This document shows positions 36,357 through 45,452 of a stretch of 49,400 nt of DNA, piece by piece. A model generated the notes under the pieces. That model was given only the letters and a program-made list of their open reading frames with translations. It was not told the DNA's origin and made no database searches. The translations under genes were made by a program, and so were the position numbers. The DNA comes from Gammaproteobacteria bacterium. GTDB lineage: Bacteria; Pseudomonadota; Gammaproteobacteria; Enterobacterales; Kangiellaceae. Positions within the stretch are counted from its first letter, which is position 1; every line of letters begins with the position of its first letter. The DNA is taken from NCBI GenBank assembly GCA_013373545.1, contig JABXHQ010000057.1, positions 1 through 49,400 on the forward strand. The letters are read 5' to 3'.

Positions 36357-38291
36357 ATGGGTAAAATTATCGGAATCGACTTAGGTACAACTAACTCCTG
36401 TGTCGCAATCCTTGATGGTAAAGATACGCGAGTAATCGAAAACAGCGAAGGTGGACGCACTACCCCTTCAATCGTTGCTTTTACTGATGACGGCGAAATC
36501 TTAGTGGGACAATCGGCTAAGCGCCAAGCGGTTACCAATCCAGAAAACACTCTGTTTGCGGTTAAGCGTTTAATCGGTCGTCGTTTTGAAGATGATGTTG
36601 TGCAGAAAGACATCAAGATGGTGCCTTATAAAATTGTCAAAGCTGACAATGGTGATGCATGGGTCGAAGTTAAAGGCGAGAAGAAAGCTGCGCCGCAAAT
36701 TTCTGCTGAAGTCTTGAAAAAGATGAAGAAAACCGCGGAAGATTTTTTGGGTGAAAAAATCAGCGAAGCGGTCATCACGGTGCCTGCGTACTTTAACGAT
36801 TCACAGCGTCAAGCGACCAAAGACGCTGGTCGTATTGCCGGCCTTGATGTTAAGCGTATCATCAATGAGCCGACCGCAGCGGCCTTGGCTTATGGTATGG
36901 ACAAAGCAAAAGGCGATCGCACCATTGCGGTCTATGACTTAGGTGGCGGTACGTTTGATATTTCGATTATCGAAATTGCGGAAGTTGAAGGTGAGCATAC
37001 CTTTGAAGTGTTATCGACTAACGGTGATACTTTCTTAGGGGGTGAAGACTTTGACCTGCGTGTTATTGAATATCTAGCAGAAGAATTCAAGAAAGACAGC
37101 GGAATTGACTTACATTCAGATGCTCTGGCACTGCAACGTTTAAAAGAAGCTGCTGAAAAAGCCAAAATTGAGCTTTCTTCAAGTCAGCAAACCGATGTTA
37201 ACTTACCCTACATCACAGCGGACGCAACGGGTCCAAAACATTTAAACATTAAATTGACGCGCGCTAAGTTAGAGTCGTTAGTTGACCAGTTGGTTGAGCG
37301 TACACTTGAGCCGGTGAAACTAGCGTTAAAAGATGCCGGTTTGAATGTATCCGATATCGATGACGTTATCTTAGTGGGTGGTCAAACTCGGATGCCAAAA
37401 GTTCAATCAACAGTGAGTGAATTCTTTGGCAAAGAGCCACGCAAAGACGTAAACCCTGATGAAGCGGTAGCAATGGGTGCTGCGATTCAAGGAGCGGTTT
37501 TGTCGGGCGATGTAAAAGATGTTCTGCTATTAGACGTAACGCCTTTGTCTTTGGGTATTGAGACCATGGGCGGCGTAATGACTAACTTAATCGAGAAAAA
37601 CACCACGATTCCAACCAAGGCATCGCAAACTTTCTCGACCGCTGACGATAACCAAACTGCGGTAACGGTTCACGTGCTGCAAGGCGAACGTAAGCAAGCA
37701 TCACAGAATAAGTCGTTAGGTAAATTCGATTTACAAGATATTCCTCCTGCACCGCGTGGAGTGCCGCAAATTGAAGTGTCCTTCGATATTGATGCAAATG
37801 GTATCTTGAATGTTTCGGCAAAAGATAAAGCGACCGGCAAAGAGCAATCAATTGTAATTAAAGCCTCGTCTGGTTTGTCGGATGACGAAATCGATAAAAT
37901 GGTGAAAGATGCAGAAGCTCATGCGGATGAAGATAAAAAATTCCAAGAGCTGATTGAAACGCGAAACAAAGCCGATGGTTTGATTCACGCGACACGTAAA
38001 AGCATGAACGATGAGTCGGTTACGCTTGAAGACGGTGAAAAAGAAGCAATTGAAGCGGCAATCAAAGATCTTGAGGAAGCGCTTAAAGGCGACGACAAAG
38101 ATGCTATTGAAGCCAAAACAGAAGCGTTGTCACAAGCCTCGGCAAAAATGGCTGAGCGTTTATATGCGCAAGCACAAGCTCAAGCACAGGCCGGTGAAGC
38201 GGGTGCTGCTGGCGGTGAAGCCAATTCTGGTAGCAGCGACGATAATGTCGTCGACGCTGAGTTTGAAGAAGTTGACGACAACAAAAAGTAA
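36357..38291 (+). CDS. dnaK: Chaperone DnaK (Hsp70)
   Basis: A 644-residue Hsp70. ATPase domain with [13 protein letters not shown] and [14 protein letters not shown]; linker [20 protein letters not shown]; then the substrate-binding domain and lid, ending in the conserved [10 protein letters not shown]. It works with GrpE, encoded upstream, and DnaJ, encoded downstream. Strong GGAG site before the ATG. Length is normal. Confidence 0.98.
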   Translation: MGKIIGIDLGTTNSCVAILDGKDTRVIENSEGGRTTPSIVAFTDDGEILVGQSAKRQAVTNPENTLFAVKRLIGRRFEDDVVQKDIKMVPYKIVKADNGDAWVEVKGEKKAAPQISAEVLKKMKKTAEDFLGEKISEAVITVPAYFNDSQRQATKDAGRIAGLDVKRIINEPTAAALAYGMDKAKGDRTIAVYDLGGGTFDISIIEIAEVEGEHTFEVLSTNGDTFLGGEDFDLRVIEYLAEEFKKDSGIDLHSDALALQRLKEAAEKAKIELSSSQQTDVNLPYITADATGPKHLNIKLTRAKLESLVDQLVERTLEPVKLALKDAGLNVSDIDDVILVGGQTRMPKVQSTVSEFFGKEPRKDVNPDEAVAMGAAIQGAVLSGDVKDVLLLDVTPLSLGIETMGGVMTNLIEKNTTIPTKASQTFSTADDNQTAVTVHVLQGERKQASQNKSLGKFDLQDIPPAPRGVPQIEVSFDIDANGILNVSAKDKATGKEQSIVIKASSGLSDDEIDKMVKDAEAHADEDKKFQELIETRNKADGLIHATRKSMNDESVTLEDGEKEAIEAAIKDLEEALKGDDKDAIEAKTEALSQASAKMAERLYAQAQAQAQAGEAGAAGGEANSGSSDDNVVDAEFEEVDDNKK

Positions 38292-38316
38292 GTACAAGCG
38301 ACGAAGTCACTTGATA

Positions 38317-38343
38317 GACGCGGGCTCTTTAGTCCGCGTCTTT
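38317..38343 (+). terminator. Weak terminator/attenuator between dnaK and dnaJ
   Basis: GACGCGGGC, loop TCTTTA, GTCCGCGTC, then TTTGTCT. The stem is strong but the T-run is short, so it probably lowers rather than stops transcription into dnaJ, giving more DnaK than DnaJ. Confidence 0.6.
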
Positions 38344-38377
38344 GTCTGAATTAAGCATAAAATATAGGCAAAGCGGT

Positions 38378-39511
38378 ATGTCAAAACGCGACTATTACGA
38401 AATACTTGGCGTCGATAAATCGGCCAATGATCAAGAGATCAAAAAGGCTTATCGTCGATTGGCGATGAAGTATCATCCTGATCGTAATCCCGATTCTAAA
38501 GAAGCAGAAGATAACTTCAAAGAAGCGAAAGAAGCGTTTGAAATACTCTCCAATGCAGAAAAGCGCCGCGCTTATGATCAATTTGGTCATGCCGGCGTGG
38601 ATCCATCGCAAGGTGGGTTTGGCGGCGGCGGTGGTGGCGCTAGTTTCAGTGATATCTTTGGTGATGTCTTTGGCGATATCTTTGGCGGTCGCGGTCAAGG
38701 TGGTTCGTCACGGGCGCGACGAGGCGCTGACTTACGCTACAACTTAGAGCTAACTCTTGAAGAAGCGGTGCATGGTACGCAAGCAAAAATCCATGTGCCA
38801 ACCTATGTCATGTGTAACACCTGTGACGGTAATGGAGCGAAAAAAGGTACTTCTCCCACCACCTGTGATATGTGTGGTGGCGCAGGTCAAGTGCGGATGC
38901 AGCAAGGATTTTTCTCAGTACAACAAACCTGTCCTAAGTGTCATGGTCAGGGCACCATGATTAAAGATCCCTGCGGGAGCTGTAGCGGACAAGGTCGGGT
39001 TCGCAAAGAGAAAACCTTATCGGTGAAAATTCCCCCTGGCGTTGATACCGGTGACCGAATTCGGCTGTCGGGTGAAGGTGAAGCGGGTGGACCGGGTACT
39101 CAACCCGGCGACCTATACGTTCAGGTGCACGTTAAAGAGCATGCGATTTTTACACGCGATGGGAATGACTTATATTGTGAAGTCCCGATTAGCTACACCA
39201 CGGCGTGCTTAGGTGGCGAACTCGAAGTTCCAACACTCGACAGTCGCGTCAACCTGAAGGTTCCTGCTGAATCTCAGTCTGGTAAACTGTTCCGGTTGCG
39301 TGGCAAAGGGGTTATGCCAATGCGCGGCAGTATGGCCGGCGATCTCTACTGCCGTGTGGTGGTCGAAACCCCGGTGAACCTGAATAAAGAGCAGAAAGAT
39401 TTACTGCGTGAATTTGAAAACTCACTGAAAAAAGGTAATAGCCGGCACAACCCGAAATCGAAGAGTTGGTTCGATGGTGTGAAAAGCTTTTGGGACGGGA
39501 TCACCAAGTAA
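38378..39511 (+). CDS. dnaJ: Chaperone DnaJ (Hsp40)
   Basis: A 377-residue type I J-protein: J domain ([14 protein letters not shown] in YHPDRNPDS), Gly/Phe-rich linker, four zinc repeats ([32 protein letters not shown]) and the C-terminal substrate domain. The open frame starts 12 codons further upstream, but ATG 38378 matches the family start. It stimulates DnaK. Followed by a strong terminator. Confidence 0.98.
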   Translation: MSKRDYYEILGVDKSANDQEIKKAYRRLAMKYHPDRNPDSKEAEDNFKEAKEAFEILSNAEKRRAYDQFGHAGVDPSQGGFGGGGGGASFSDIFGDVFGDIFGGRGQGGSSRARRGADLRYNLELTLEEAVHGTQAKIHVPTYVMCNTCDGNGAKKGTSPTTCDMCGGAGQVRMQQGFFSVQQTCPKCHGQGTMIKDPCGSCSGQGRVRKEKTLSVKIPPGVDTGDRIRLSGEGEAGGPGTQPGDLYVQVHVKEHAIFTRDGNDLYCEVPISYTTACLGGELEVPTLDSRVNLKVPAESQSGKLFRLRGKGVMPMRGSMAGDLYCRVVVETPVNLNKEQKDLLREFENSLKKGNSRHNPKSKSWFDGVKSFWDGITK

Positions 39512-39537
39512 CTCTAATCGTTCTCCATCGAATACCA

Positions 39538-39564
39538 AATGGCGCTGTTAGCGCCATTTTTTTT
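39538..39564 (+). terminator. Intrinsic terminator after dnaJ
   Basis: AAATGGCGCT, GTT, AGCGCCATTT followed by a run of T's. Ends the dnaK-dnaJ group. Confidence 0.95.
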
Positions 39565-39626
39565 AACTGGGATATCATAGAGTTATCCGCTATGCTTAGT
39601 TGATAACGAATATTCTTGGAACGGGT

Positions 39627-42600
39627 ATGATGGTTAGCCGGTGCGTCTTGATCTTATTGGCTCTAAGCAGTTGGGTCTGTGCCCAAACGCCCGTGCGACT
39701 TCAGCTTAAATGGGAACACGAGTTTCAATTTGCTGGCTACTACGCGGCCAAATGGCAAGGTTACTACGAAGAAGCAGGATTAGACGTTGAGATTATTCCA
39801 GCGAGCGTACCGGATGGCGCAATTGTCTCGCCGACTCAAGTATTACTGGATGGACAAGCGGAGTTTGCCATCGGTGCAGTGGACATTCTGACGTCGTATC
39901 ATCCAAAAGACGAATTTGTGGTCCTCGCCCCGATTTTTCAGCATAGTCCAATTGCCTTTTATTCCCTCCCTGACAAACCTATCGACTCGATTGATGATTT
40001 AGCCAGTCTGCGTATTGCCTTGATTCGCGGTGGAAATGTTCAGACTGAGGTCGAGTCAATGTTTCGGGCACGCGGGTATGAGCTTAAGGCTATTGAGTTA
40101 GTTGAAGCGCCGGTGAATGTACAAACGTTAATCGATGGCTTGGCCGACGTTATCGTAACTTATCAGGTCTCAGCTGAGTATCAAGCACTTGAGGCAAAGT
40201 TGACACTTAACCGCTTAGTGCCCGCCGAGCATGGCATTGATTTTTACGGCGATACCTTGTTTACCCGCAAACAGTTTCTTGCCGAAAACCCACAAGTCGT
40301 GAGTGCCTTTCGCAATGCCTCCCTGCGTGGCTGGCACTACGCACTCAGTCACAAGCGCGAAATTGCTCAGCGTATCTCAGCCGAACTACCACGCCATTTG
40401 TACCAATACCGGGATCAGTTTGCATACAATTTATTTTTTGCTGACAAAATGGAGCAAATTACTGGCTTTCCTAATGTCAGTTTGGGTGACTCAAGCCGTA
40501 TCCGCTGGCAGCATATGATTGATCGATTGGACCAACAAGGACTACTTGAGCACAGTATCGATGTGAATAACTTGTTGTTTAATCCCGTGCAAGTTCAGGT
40601 GCAGAGCAATAAGCTCTTTCTGCAAATTATTTTGGCATTAACCTTATTACTATTTATCTTTTACTTTTGGTATCGGCGTAATGCTGCCTTAACGACACTG
40701 AGTATTATGGCTTTAGCGCTATTTTTAAATTACCAAATTGAAAGCCAAATTAAACGTGAAGCTGAACAACTGAATCGCGTTTCCGTGTTGCAAAAGCTAA
40801 ATAATATTAGTGCTAGTTTAAAAGGTAACTTACAAACCAGCCTATCGACTCTGCGTGGCTTTGCGGCCTATATTTCAGCCAATCCTAATATTACCGAAGC
40901 GGAGTTTTCAGCCTATGCGCGAGAGGTAATGAAAAAAGACAACCTGATTAATAATTTTGCCGCGGCTAAAGATTTGGTGGTTAACTTGGTGTATCCAGTT
41001 AAAGGCAATGAAAAAGCCCTTGGACTTAACTATCGAACGCATCCTGTGCAGCGCGATATGGCTTTGCAAGTCGCCCAAACCGGACAGGTTTTGGTCATCG
41101 GTCCGGTCAATTTAGTGCAAGGAGGACGTGCATTCATTGGGCGCGCGCCGATTTACACCGGCCGTGATCATGAGCGCGAATTATGGGGCATAATTTCGGC
41201 GCCGATCGATGCCGATAAGTTGCTGCGCAGTTCCGGAATTAATCCTGAGTTTTTGGACTTGGAGCTGGCCATCCGCTCGTTTGACTCCCTTGGCAATCTA
41301 GAGTCAGTTATTCTCGGACAACCGGAAATATTTGAACAAAGCGATGCTGAGCTGCTCACCTTAAGTGTCGGCGGCGGTAGCTGGCAGTTAGCTGCGCGCA
41401 GTAAAGGTAGTGCTGCGAGTTTCAATACCGCTTTGTGGTTTACCCGCATCATTATTTTGCTGACCACAATAATCATCTTGTATTACGTTCGTGTACGTTT
41501 CAAGCAAGAAATGGAACGTAATGAGCTTCAACGCGAATTAATTAATAGTCAAAAGTTACTCGAAAAGGTGGGGCGCACAGCGAAAGTCGGCGGTTGGCGT
41601 ATGAACGCAGCGCAAACTATTATTCAGTGGTCGCCGCAGACATCACGCATTTTAGAAATACAAGAGCGGCAGTTTGAAATAAAACATTTTGCTGAAATTC
41701 AAGACAAATTCAGTGATGAAAGCTATGAACAATTAATGGCCTCGATTGCTTATGCGTTGGATTTTCAGCAGTCATTTGATATTGATCTGAAGCTTAGTCA
41801 AAAGCACCGCTGGGTGCGCGTAATTGGCAGCCCAAGTTTCGAGAATGGCGAGTTAATTTTAATAGGTACCATGCAAGATGTATCCGATAAAATCGAAAGC
41901 TCACTGTTAATCGAACATCAAGCCAATTACGACAGTTTAACCAACCTACCGAATCGTTCGCTATTTAACGACCGCTTAACTCAAGCGGTAGAAGTAGCTG
42001 CCGGACATGATAAGAAAGTTGTTGTGCTATTTATTGATTTAGATCGCTTCAAACCGGTGAATGATAATTTTGGTCATGACGTTGGCGATCAACTATTAAT
42101 TGAAGTGGCCAATGATATTAAAAGCTGTGTCAGCCAAGCCGCGACCGTGTCGCGGATCAGCGGTGATGAGTTCGGTGTGATTTTGCCGAATGTTGAAGAT
42201 TTCAATGAGGCATTAACTTCGGTGGAAACCATTCTAGGCAAACTGGATACTTCGCACTCGATAAAAGGGACTACCATGTACACCAGCGCCAGTATTGGTA
42301 TTTCAATTTTTCCTAATGACGGACGCGATGCAAAAACGTTGTTACGAAAAGCGGATCAAGCGATGTATGAGGTAAAGCGCAGTGGACGTAATGGCTGGCA
42401 ATTCTACACTTTGGAAATGCAGCAACGCTCAGAGTTTCGTCACTCTCTTTTGACTCAGTTGATTGATGCCATTAACCAGAATCAATTAGAGACTTATTAC
42501 CAGCCGATTTTTCAGTTGTCGAATATGGCGATTGATAAGTGCGAGGCTTTAGCGCGCTGGCGCAATCACGACAATACATTTATTTCACCGGCAGATTTTA

Positions 42601-43217
42601 TTCCTTTGGCTGAGGAGTCGGGATTGGTTAATCGTATTGATTTACAAATGTTTCAAAACGCAGAAAAAGTGCTCACTGAATTGCAAACCGATAACCATGA
42701 TATTGGTTTATCGATTAATATTTCACCAAGATTATTTCAAACCAAAGATCATGCCTTGGAACAATGGCTCGAGTTGGTTGAAAAAGCCAATGAGCGCATC
42801 AAAATAACCGTTGAAATGACCGAGAGATTGTTAACCCAAGATTCCGCAAGAGCGGTGAATGTATTGCAAATGTTGAAAGAGCAGAAAGTTAATATTGCTA
42901 TCGATGATTTCGGTACTGGGTATTCATCATTAAGTTATCTAGTGAAGTTTCCCGTCGATGTGATTAAAATAGATCGTTCTTTTGTGGATAAAATAGGCTC
43001 GGATCCATCTGCTGAGACACTGGTTAAAACCATATTGGTAATGGCAAAGAAGCTTTCACTGAAAGTGATTGCCGAGGGCATTGAAACGGCTGAGCAATTG
43101 GAGTTTTTGCGTACTCATGGTTGCGAGTACGGACAAGGATTTTATTTAGCTAAACCAATGTCTCAATATGACTTTGTTGCGATGGTACATGAGCACGCTG
43201 GATCGCTCTCTTTATGA
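39627..43217 (+). CDS. NMT1-CHASE-PAS-GGDEF-EAL sensor protein
   Basis: A 1196-residue membrane sensor. In order: signal peptide; NMT1/THI5-like periplasmic ligand-binding domain (about 22-250, LQLKWEHEFQFAGYYAAKWQGYY); membrane helices near 330-350 and 354-372; periplasmic CHASE domain (about 380-590); a third helix near 603-624; PAS domain (about 645-750); GGDEF domain with variant SGDEF at 845-849; EAL domain (EALARW from Glu973, DDFGTGYSSL, EGIET). The SGDEF variant keeps the acidic residues; no RxxD inhibition site is seen. Both synthesis and breakdown of cyclic-di-GMP are possible. ATG 39627 is chosen; TTG 39600 and ATG 39630 are alternatives. Confidence 0.9.
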   Translation: MMVSRCVLILLALSSWVCAQTPVRLQLKWEHEFQFAGYYAAKWQGYYEEAGLDVEIIPASVPDGAIVSPTQVLLDGQAEFAIGAVDILTSYHPKDEFVVLAPIFQHSPIAFYSLPDKPIDSIDDLASLRIALIRGGNVQTEVESMFRARGYELKAIELVEAPVNVQTLIDGLADVIVTYQVSAEYQALEAKLTLNRLVPAEHGIDFYGDTLFTRKQFLAENPQVVSAFRNASLRGWHYALSHKREIAQRISAELPRHLYQYRDQFAYNLFFADKMEQITGFPNVSLGDSSRIRWQHMIDRLDQQGLLEHSIDVNNLLFNPVQVQVQSNKLFLQIILALTLLLFIFYFWYRRNAALTTLSIMALALFLNYQIESQIKREAEQLNRVSVLQKLNNISASLKGNLQTSLSTLRGFAAYISANPNITEAEFSAYAREVMKKDNLINNFAAAKDLVVNLVYPVKGNEKALGLNYRTHPVQRDMALQVAQTGQVLVIGPVNLVQGGRAFIGRAPIYTGRDHERELWGIISAPIDADKLLRSSGINPEFLDLELAIRSFDSLGNLESVILGQPEIFEQSDAELLTLSVGGGSWQLAARSKGSAASFNTALWFTRIIILLTTIIILYYVRVRFKQEMERNELQRELINSQKLLEKVGRTAKVGGWRMNAAQTIIQWSPQTSRILEIQERQFEIKHFAEIQDKFSDESYEQLMASIAYALDFQQSFDIDLKLSQKHRWVRVIGSPSFENGELILIGTMQDVSDKIESSLLIEHQANYDSLTNLPNRSLFNDRLTQAVEVAAGHDKKVVVLFIDLDRFKPVNDNFGHDVGDQLLIEVANDIKSCVSQAATVSRISGDEFGVILPNVEDFNEALTSVETILGKLDTSHSIKGTTMYTSASIGISIFPNDGRDAKTLLRKADQAMYEVKRSGRNGWQFYTLEMQQRSEFRHSLLTQLIDAINQNQLETYYQPIFQLSNMAIDKCEALARWRNHDNTFISPADFIPLAEESGLVNRIDLQMFQNAEKVLTELQTDNHDIGLSINISPRLFQTKDHALEQWLELVEKANERIKITVEMTERLLTQDSARAVNVLQMLKEQKVNIAIDDFGTGYSSLSYLVKFPVDVIKIDRSFVDKIGSDPSAETLVKTILVMAKKLSLKVIAEGIETAEQLEFLRTHGCEYGQGFYLAKPMSQYDFVAMVHEHAGSLSL

Positions 43218-44026
43218 ATTACAAATCGATTAATAAAAAACTATGGAATGATCGCGTCGCAAACCATATGGCGTCGGAATTTTATGATAATGCTTCATTT
43301 ATTGCTGGACGTAACTCGTTAAATGGGATTGAGTTAGAGCTACTCGGGGATGTAACGAATCAGTCGATTGCTCACCTGCAATGTCATTTTGGCCAAGACT
43401 CCATGTCGTTGGCACGAATGGGTGCCAAGGTCACAGGAATTGATTTTTCCGATCAAGCGATTTCGCAAGCAAAACAGTTGAATGCGCAATTAGGGTTATC
43501 GGCCGAGTTTTATTGTGATGACATTCTTGCGCTATTTTCCGATCCGGCAGCGGCCCATTTAGCTGGCCAATTTGATGTCGTGTTTGCCTCCTACGGAGTT
43601 TTAGGTTGGCATCCAGACGTCGCCGCGTGGATGAGCACTGCTCGGCAGCTTCTTAAACCTGGCGGACGACTGGTGTTGGTCGAGTTTCATCCGGTGCTGT
43701 GGATGTTTGATGAACGCTTCCAACAATTTAAATACAGTTATTTCAATCGCGGTCCGATTACCGAACAGGTTTCTAATAGTTATACTGACGGCAGCGCAAC
43801 GGAACAAAATTATCAAGAGGTGGGCTGGAATCACTCCTTCGCAGACATCTTTGCTGCGTTGCTCGACCAAGGGCTTCACGTGCAAAGCTTTACTGAATAC
43901 GATTATTCACCCTACCCCTGCTTTGACAATATGCAGCCATGTGAGCAAGGTTACCGTTTTACTCACCTGGGTGGGATCGTACCGATGGTTTATGGATTAG
44001 TCGCGCGTCTGACCACTGACGCTTAA
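43214..44026 (+). CDS. Class I SAM-dependent methyltransferase
   Basis: A 270-residue soluble protein. The SAM-binding segment is IAHLQCHFGQDSMSLARMGAKVTGIDFSDQAI, followed by DVVFASYGVLGWHPDVAAWM and LLKPGGRLVLVEFHPVLWMFDE. The LQCHFGQD and HPVLW patterns recur in a group of uncharacterised methyltransferases. The substrate is unknown. The ATG overlaps the stop of the GGDEF/EAL gene, so the two are co-translated. Confidence 0.88.
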   Translation: MNYKSINKKLWNDRVANHMASEFYDNASFIAGRNSLNGIELELLGDVTNQSIAHLQCHFGQDSMSLARMGAKVTGIDFSDQAISQAKQLNAQLGLSAEFYCDDILALFSDPAAAHLAGQFDVVFASYGVLGWHPDVAAWMSTARQLLKPGGRLVLVEFHPVLWMFDERFQQFKYSYFNRGPITEQVSNSYTDGSATEQNYQEVGWNHSFADIFAALLDQGLHVQSFTEYDYSPYPCFDNMQPCEQGYRFTHLGGIVPMVYGLVARLTTDA

Positions 44027-44098
44027 GCCCATTGATTCTTACGACCCTTAGCAACATTTTGCTAAACTCCTGATCCGTAAAAAAGAAATGAGATGACT

Positions 44099-44926
44099 AT
44101 GACAAAAATTGCTGTTAATGCCTGTAATGGACGCATGGGCCAAGCGTTAATGTACGCCATTGAACACACACGCGGGGTCACGCTCACTGCGCCTTTGTTA
44201 CGCAGTGGTCACCAATGGGTAGGCGAGCCTTTAAATCGACAATTTCCCCAACTCAAAAGCGCACAGCCATTAATTGATGATCTGGAGCAAGTGGCGAATG
44301 AAGTAGATGTTGTGATTGACTTTAGTTTGCCGGACTATTCGTTGGCAACCGTAAAGCGCTGTGCCAAGTTGCAGATCCCTGTAGTCATCGGAACAACCGG
44401 CTTTAGTTATCAGCAAAAGCAACAGCTGATTGAGCTGTCCGATCAAATTCCAATGGTGCTCGCGCCGAATATGAGTGTCGGAGTTAACCTCACGCTTAAA
44501 GTTTTAGAGTTAGTCGCCAAGGCCATTGGCCGTGACAGTGACATCGAAATTATTGAGTCTCATCATCGTTTTAAGAAGGATGCGCCTTCGGGTACTGCGC
44601 TGCGCATGGGTGAAGCCATCGCTGATGGCATGGGCAAAGTCTTTAGTGAAGTCGCGGCGTTTGATCGGTGTGGCAAAGACGCCATTCGCCGTGAGGGCAG
44701 TATTGGGTTTTCCGCAATTCGTGCGGGAAACATTGTCGGTGAGCATACTGCGCTGTTTGCCATGAGTGGAGAAGAAGTCGAAATCACTCATAAAGCGCGC
44801 GATCGCCAGACCTTCGCACAAGGTGCTGTACGAGCAGCCATGTGGGCGGCCGAGCAACCTGTGGGTCATTATGACATGAGCGATGTGTTGGGGCTGGATG
44901 CACTCTTTAGTAACGGTTCGTTTTAA
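44099..44926 (+). CDS. dapB: 4-hydroxy-tetrahydrodipicolinate reductase
   Basis: A 275-residue enzyme of the diaminopimelate/lysine pathway that reduces HTPA with NAD(P)H. The catalytic region ESHHRFKKDAPSGTAL is intact, as are IGTTGFS, APNMSVGVN and the C-terminal GHYDMSDVLGL. The N-terminal dinucleotide motif, normally GAxGRMG, here reads ACNGRMG, so the first glycine is alanine. ATG 44099 and ATG 44093 are both possible; GAG upstream favours 44099. No terminator is seen before the non-coding region that follows. Confidence 0.95.
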   Translation: MTKIAVNACNGRMGQALMYAIEHTRGVTLTAPLLRSGHQWVGEPLNRQFPQLKSAQPLIDDLEQVANEVDVVIDFSLPDYSLATVKRCAKLQIPVVIGTTGFSYQQKQQLIELSDQIPMVLAPNMSVGVNLTLKVLELVAKAIGRDSDIEIIESHHRFKKDAPSGTALRMGEAIADGMGKVFSEVAAFDRCGKDAIRREGSIGFSAIRAGNIVGEHTALFAMSGEEVEITHKARDRQTFAQGAVRAAMWAAEQPVGHYDMSDVLGLDALFSNGSF

Positions 44927-44960
44927 AAATGTCGCTGGTTAAGCTTTTGTGCCATCGCCT

Positions 44961-44978
44961 TGTAAGATATGTCTCAAG
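44961..44978. promoter_or_regulatory. Possible GacA/UvrY box upstream of CsrB-like RNA
   Basis: TGTAAG, six bases, CTCAAG. The left half is perfect for the GacA/UvrY consensus TGTAAG-N6-CTTACA; the right half matches at 4 of 6 positions when C is allowed for Y. Distance to the presumed RNA start is about 120-140 bases, similar to known Gac-controlled RNAs. Suggestive only. Confidence 0.4.
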
Positions 44979-45097
44979 TGTCGCGCAGAAATTCTCTAAA
45001 AGTAACCGATGAAATTTGCAGGCATGCTGGCTATAGCTCAGTAACCTATTGAATTTAATCACTAAAAAGCTTTAGGTTAAATAATATACAATATTTT

Positions 45098-45277
45098 AAT
45101 TCGATTTGGTCCCTTGTGAGATTTTTTTCAACGAGTAATCTACTCACATGCGGCAAGGAATGCACAGCTGCAAAGGATACGACCGAGGATGGTCAAGCAA
45201 CACGGATGTGTCAGGGACAATTACTTCAGGATGAAGACAAAGGGATACTAAGGCGACGTAAGTCGCCTTTTCTTTTT
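45098..45277 (+). ncRNA. Candidate CsrA/RsmA-sequestering small RNA (CsrB/RsmY/RsmZ-like)
   Basis: Within the 526-base dapB-carA gap. GGA occurs seven times between 45157 and 45245 (at 45157, 45175, 45187, 45204, 45215, 45229, 45243), mostly as AGGA or GGGA. Several sit in hairpin loops: GACC-GAGGAT-GGTC, ACAC-GGAT-GTGT, CTTC-AGGAT-GAAG, and GCGGC/GCTGC with AAGGA at the loop start. A 5' hairpin pairs TGTGAG with CTCACA (45115-45148). It ends in a strong terminator. This is the hallmark layout of RNAs that titrate CsrA/RsmA. The 5' end is estimated from the AT-rich TACAAT at 45087-45092. An open frame of 105 codons crossing the region has no support. Confidence 0.78.
45250..45277 (+). terminator. 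Intrinsic terminator of the CsrB-like RNA
   Basis: AAGGCGAC, GTAA loop, GTCGCCTT followed by TTCTTTTT. Perfect 8-base stem. It has no protein gene directly upstream, which itself points to a small transcript. Confidence 0.93.
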
Positions 45278-45311
45278 CCCTGGTTAATTTCCCCAATTCT
45301 CGTCTCTTGCA

Positions 45312-45341
45312 TGGACAAGCCAGCCATGGATCGCTTAAAAT
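45312..45341 (+). promoter_or_regulatory. Probable sigma-70-type promoter of carA
   Basis: TGGACA (45312-45317), 18 bases, TAAAAT (45336-45341); each hexamer matches its consensus at 5 of 6 positions. It lies after the terminator of the small RNA and gives a carA leader of roughly 100 bases. Confidence 0.5.
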
Positions 45342-45385
45342 ACACCGATTTTGTCCACAGCGGACAATCTCAGTTTGAATCTTTC

Positions 45386-45423
45386 AAAAAAAGCGGAATC
45401 CAGACTCTTGAATTCCGCTTTTT
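45386..45423 (+). terminator. Terminator-like hairpin in the carA leader
   Basis: AAAAAGCGGAAT, a 12-base loop, ATTCCGCTTTTT. The 12-base stem is perfect and followed by G. It lies about 30 bases before the carA start codon and after the likely promoter, so it could attenuate carAB. An upstream hairpin (TTGTCC-ACAGC-GGACAA, 45351-45367) and TTTGAA-TCT-TTCAAA (45374-45388) could form competing folds. Confidence 0.7.
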
Positions 45424-45452
45424 GTGTATCTAGAGCATTACTGGAGGTCCTT

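Noticed and set aside
45116-45433. Open frame of 105 codons across the dapB-carA gap
   Set aside because: It runs through the CsrB-like hairpins, two terminators and the carA promoter, and its protein has no recognisable pattern.
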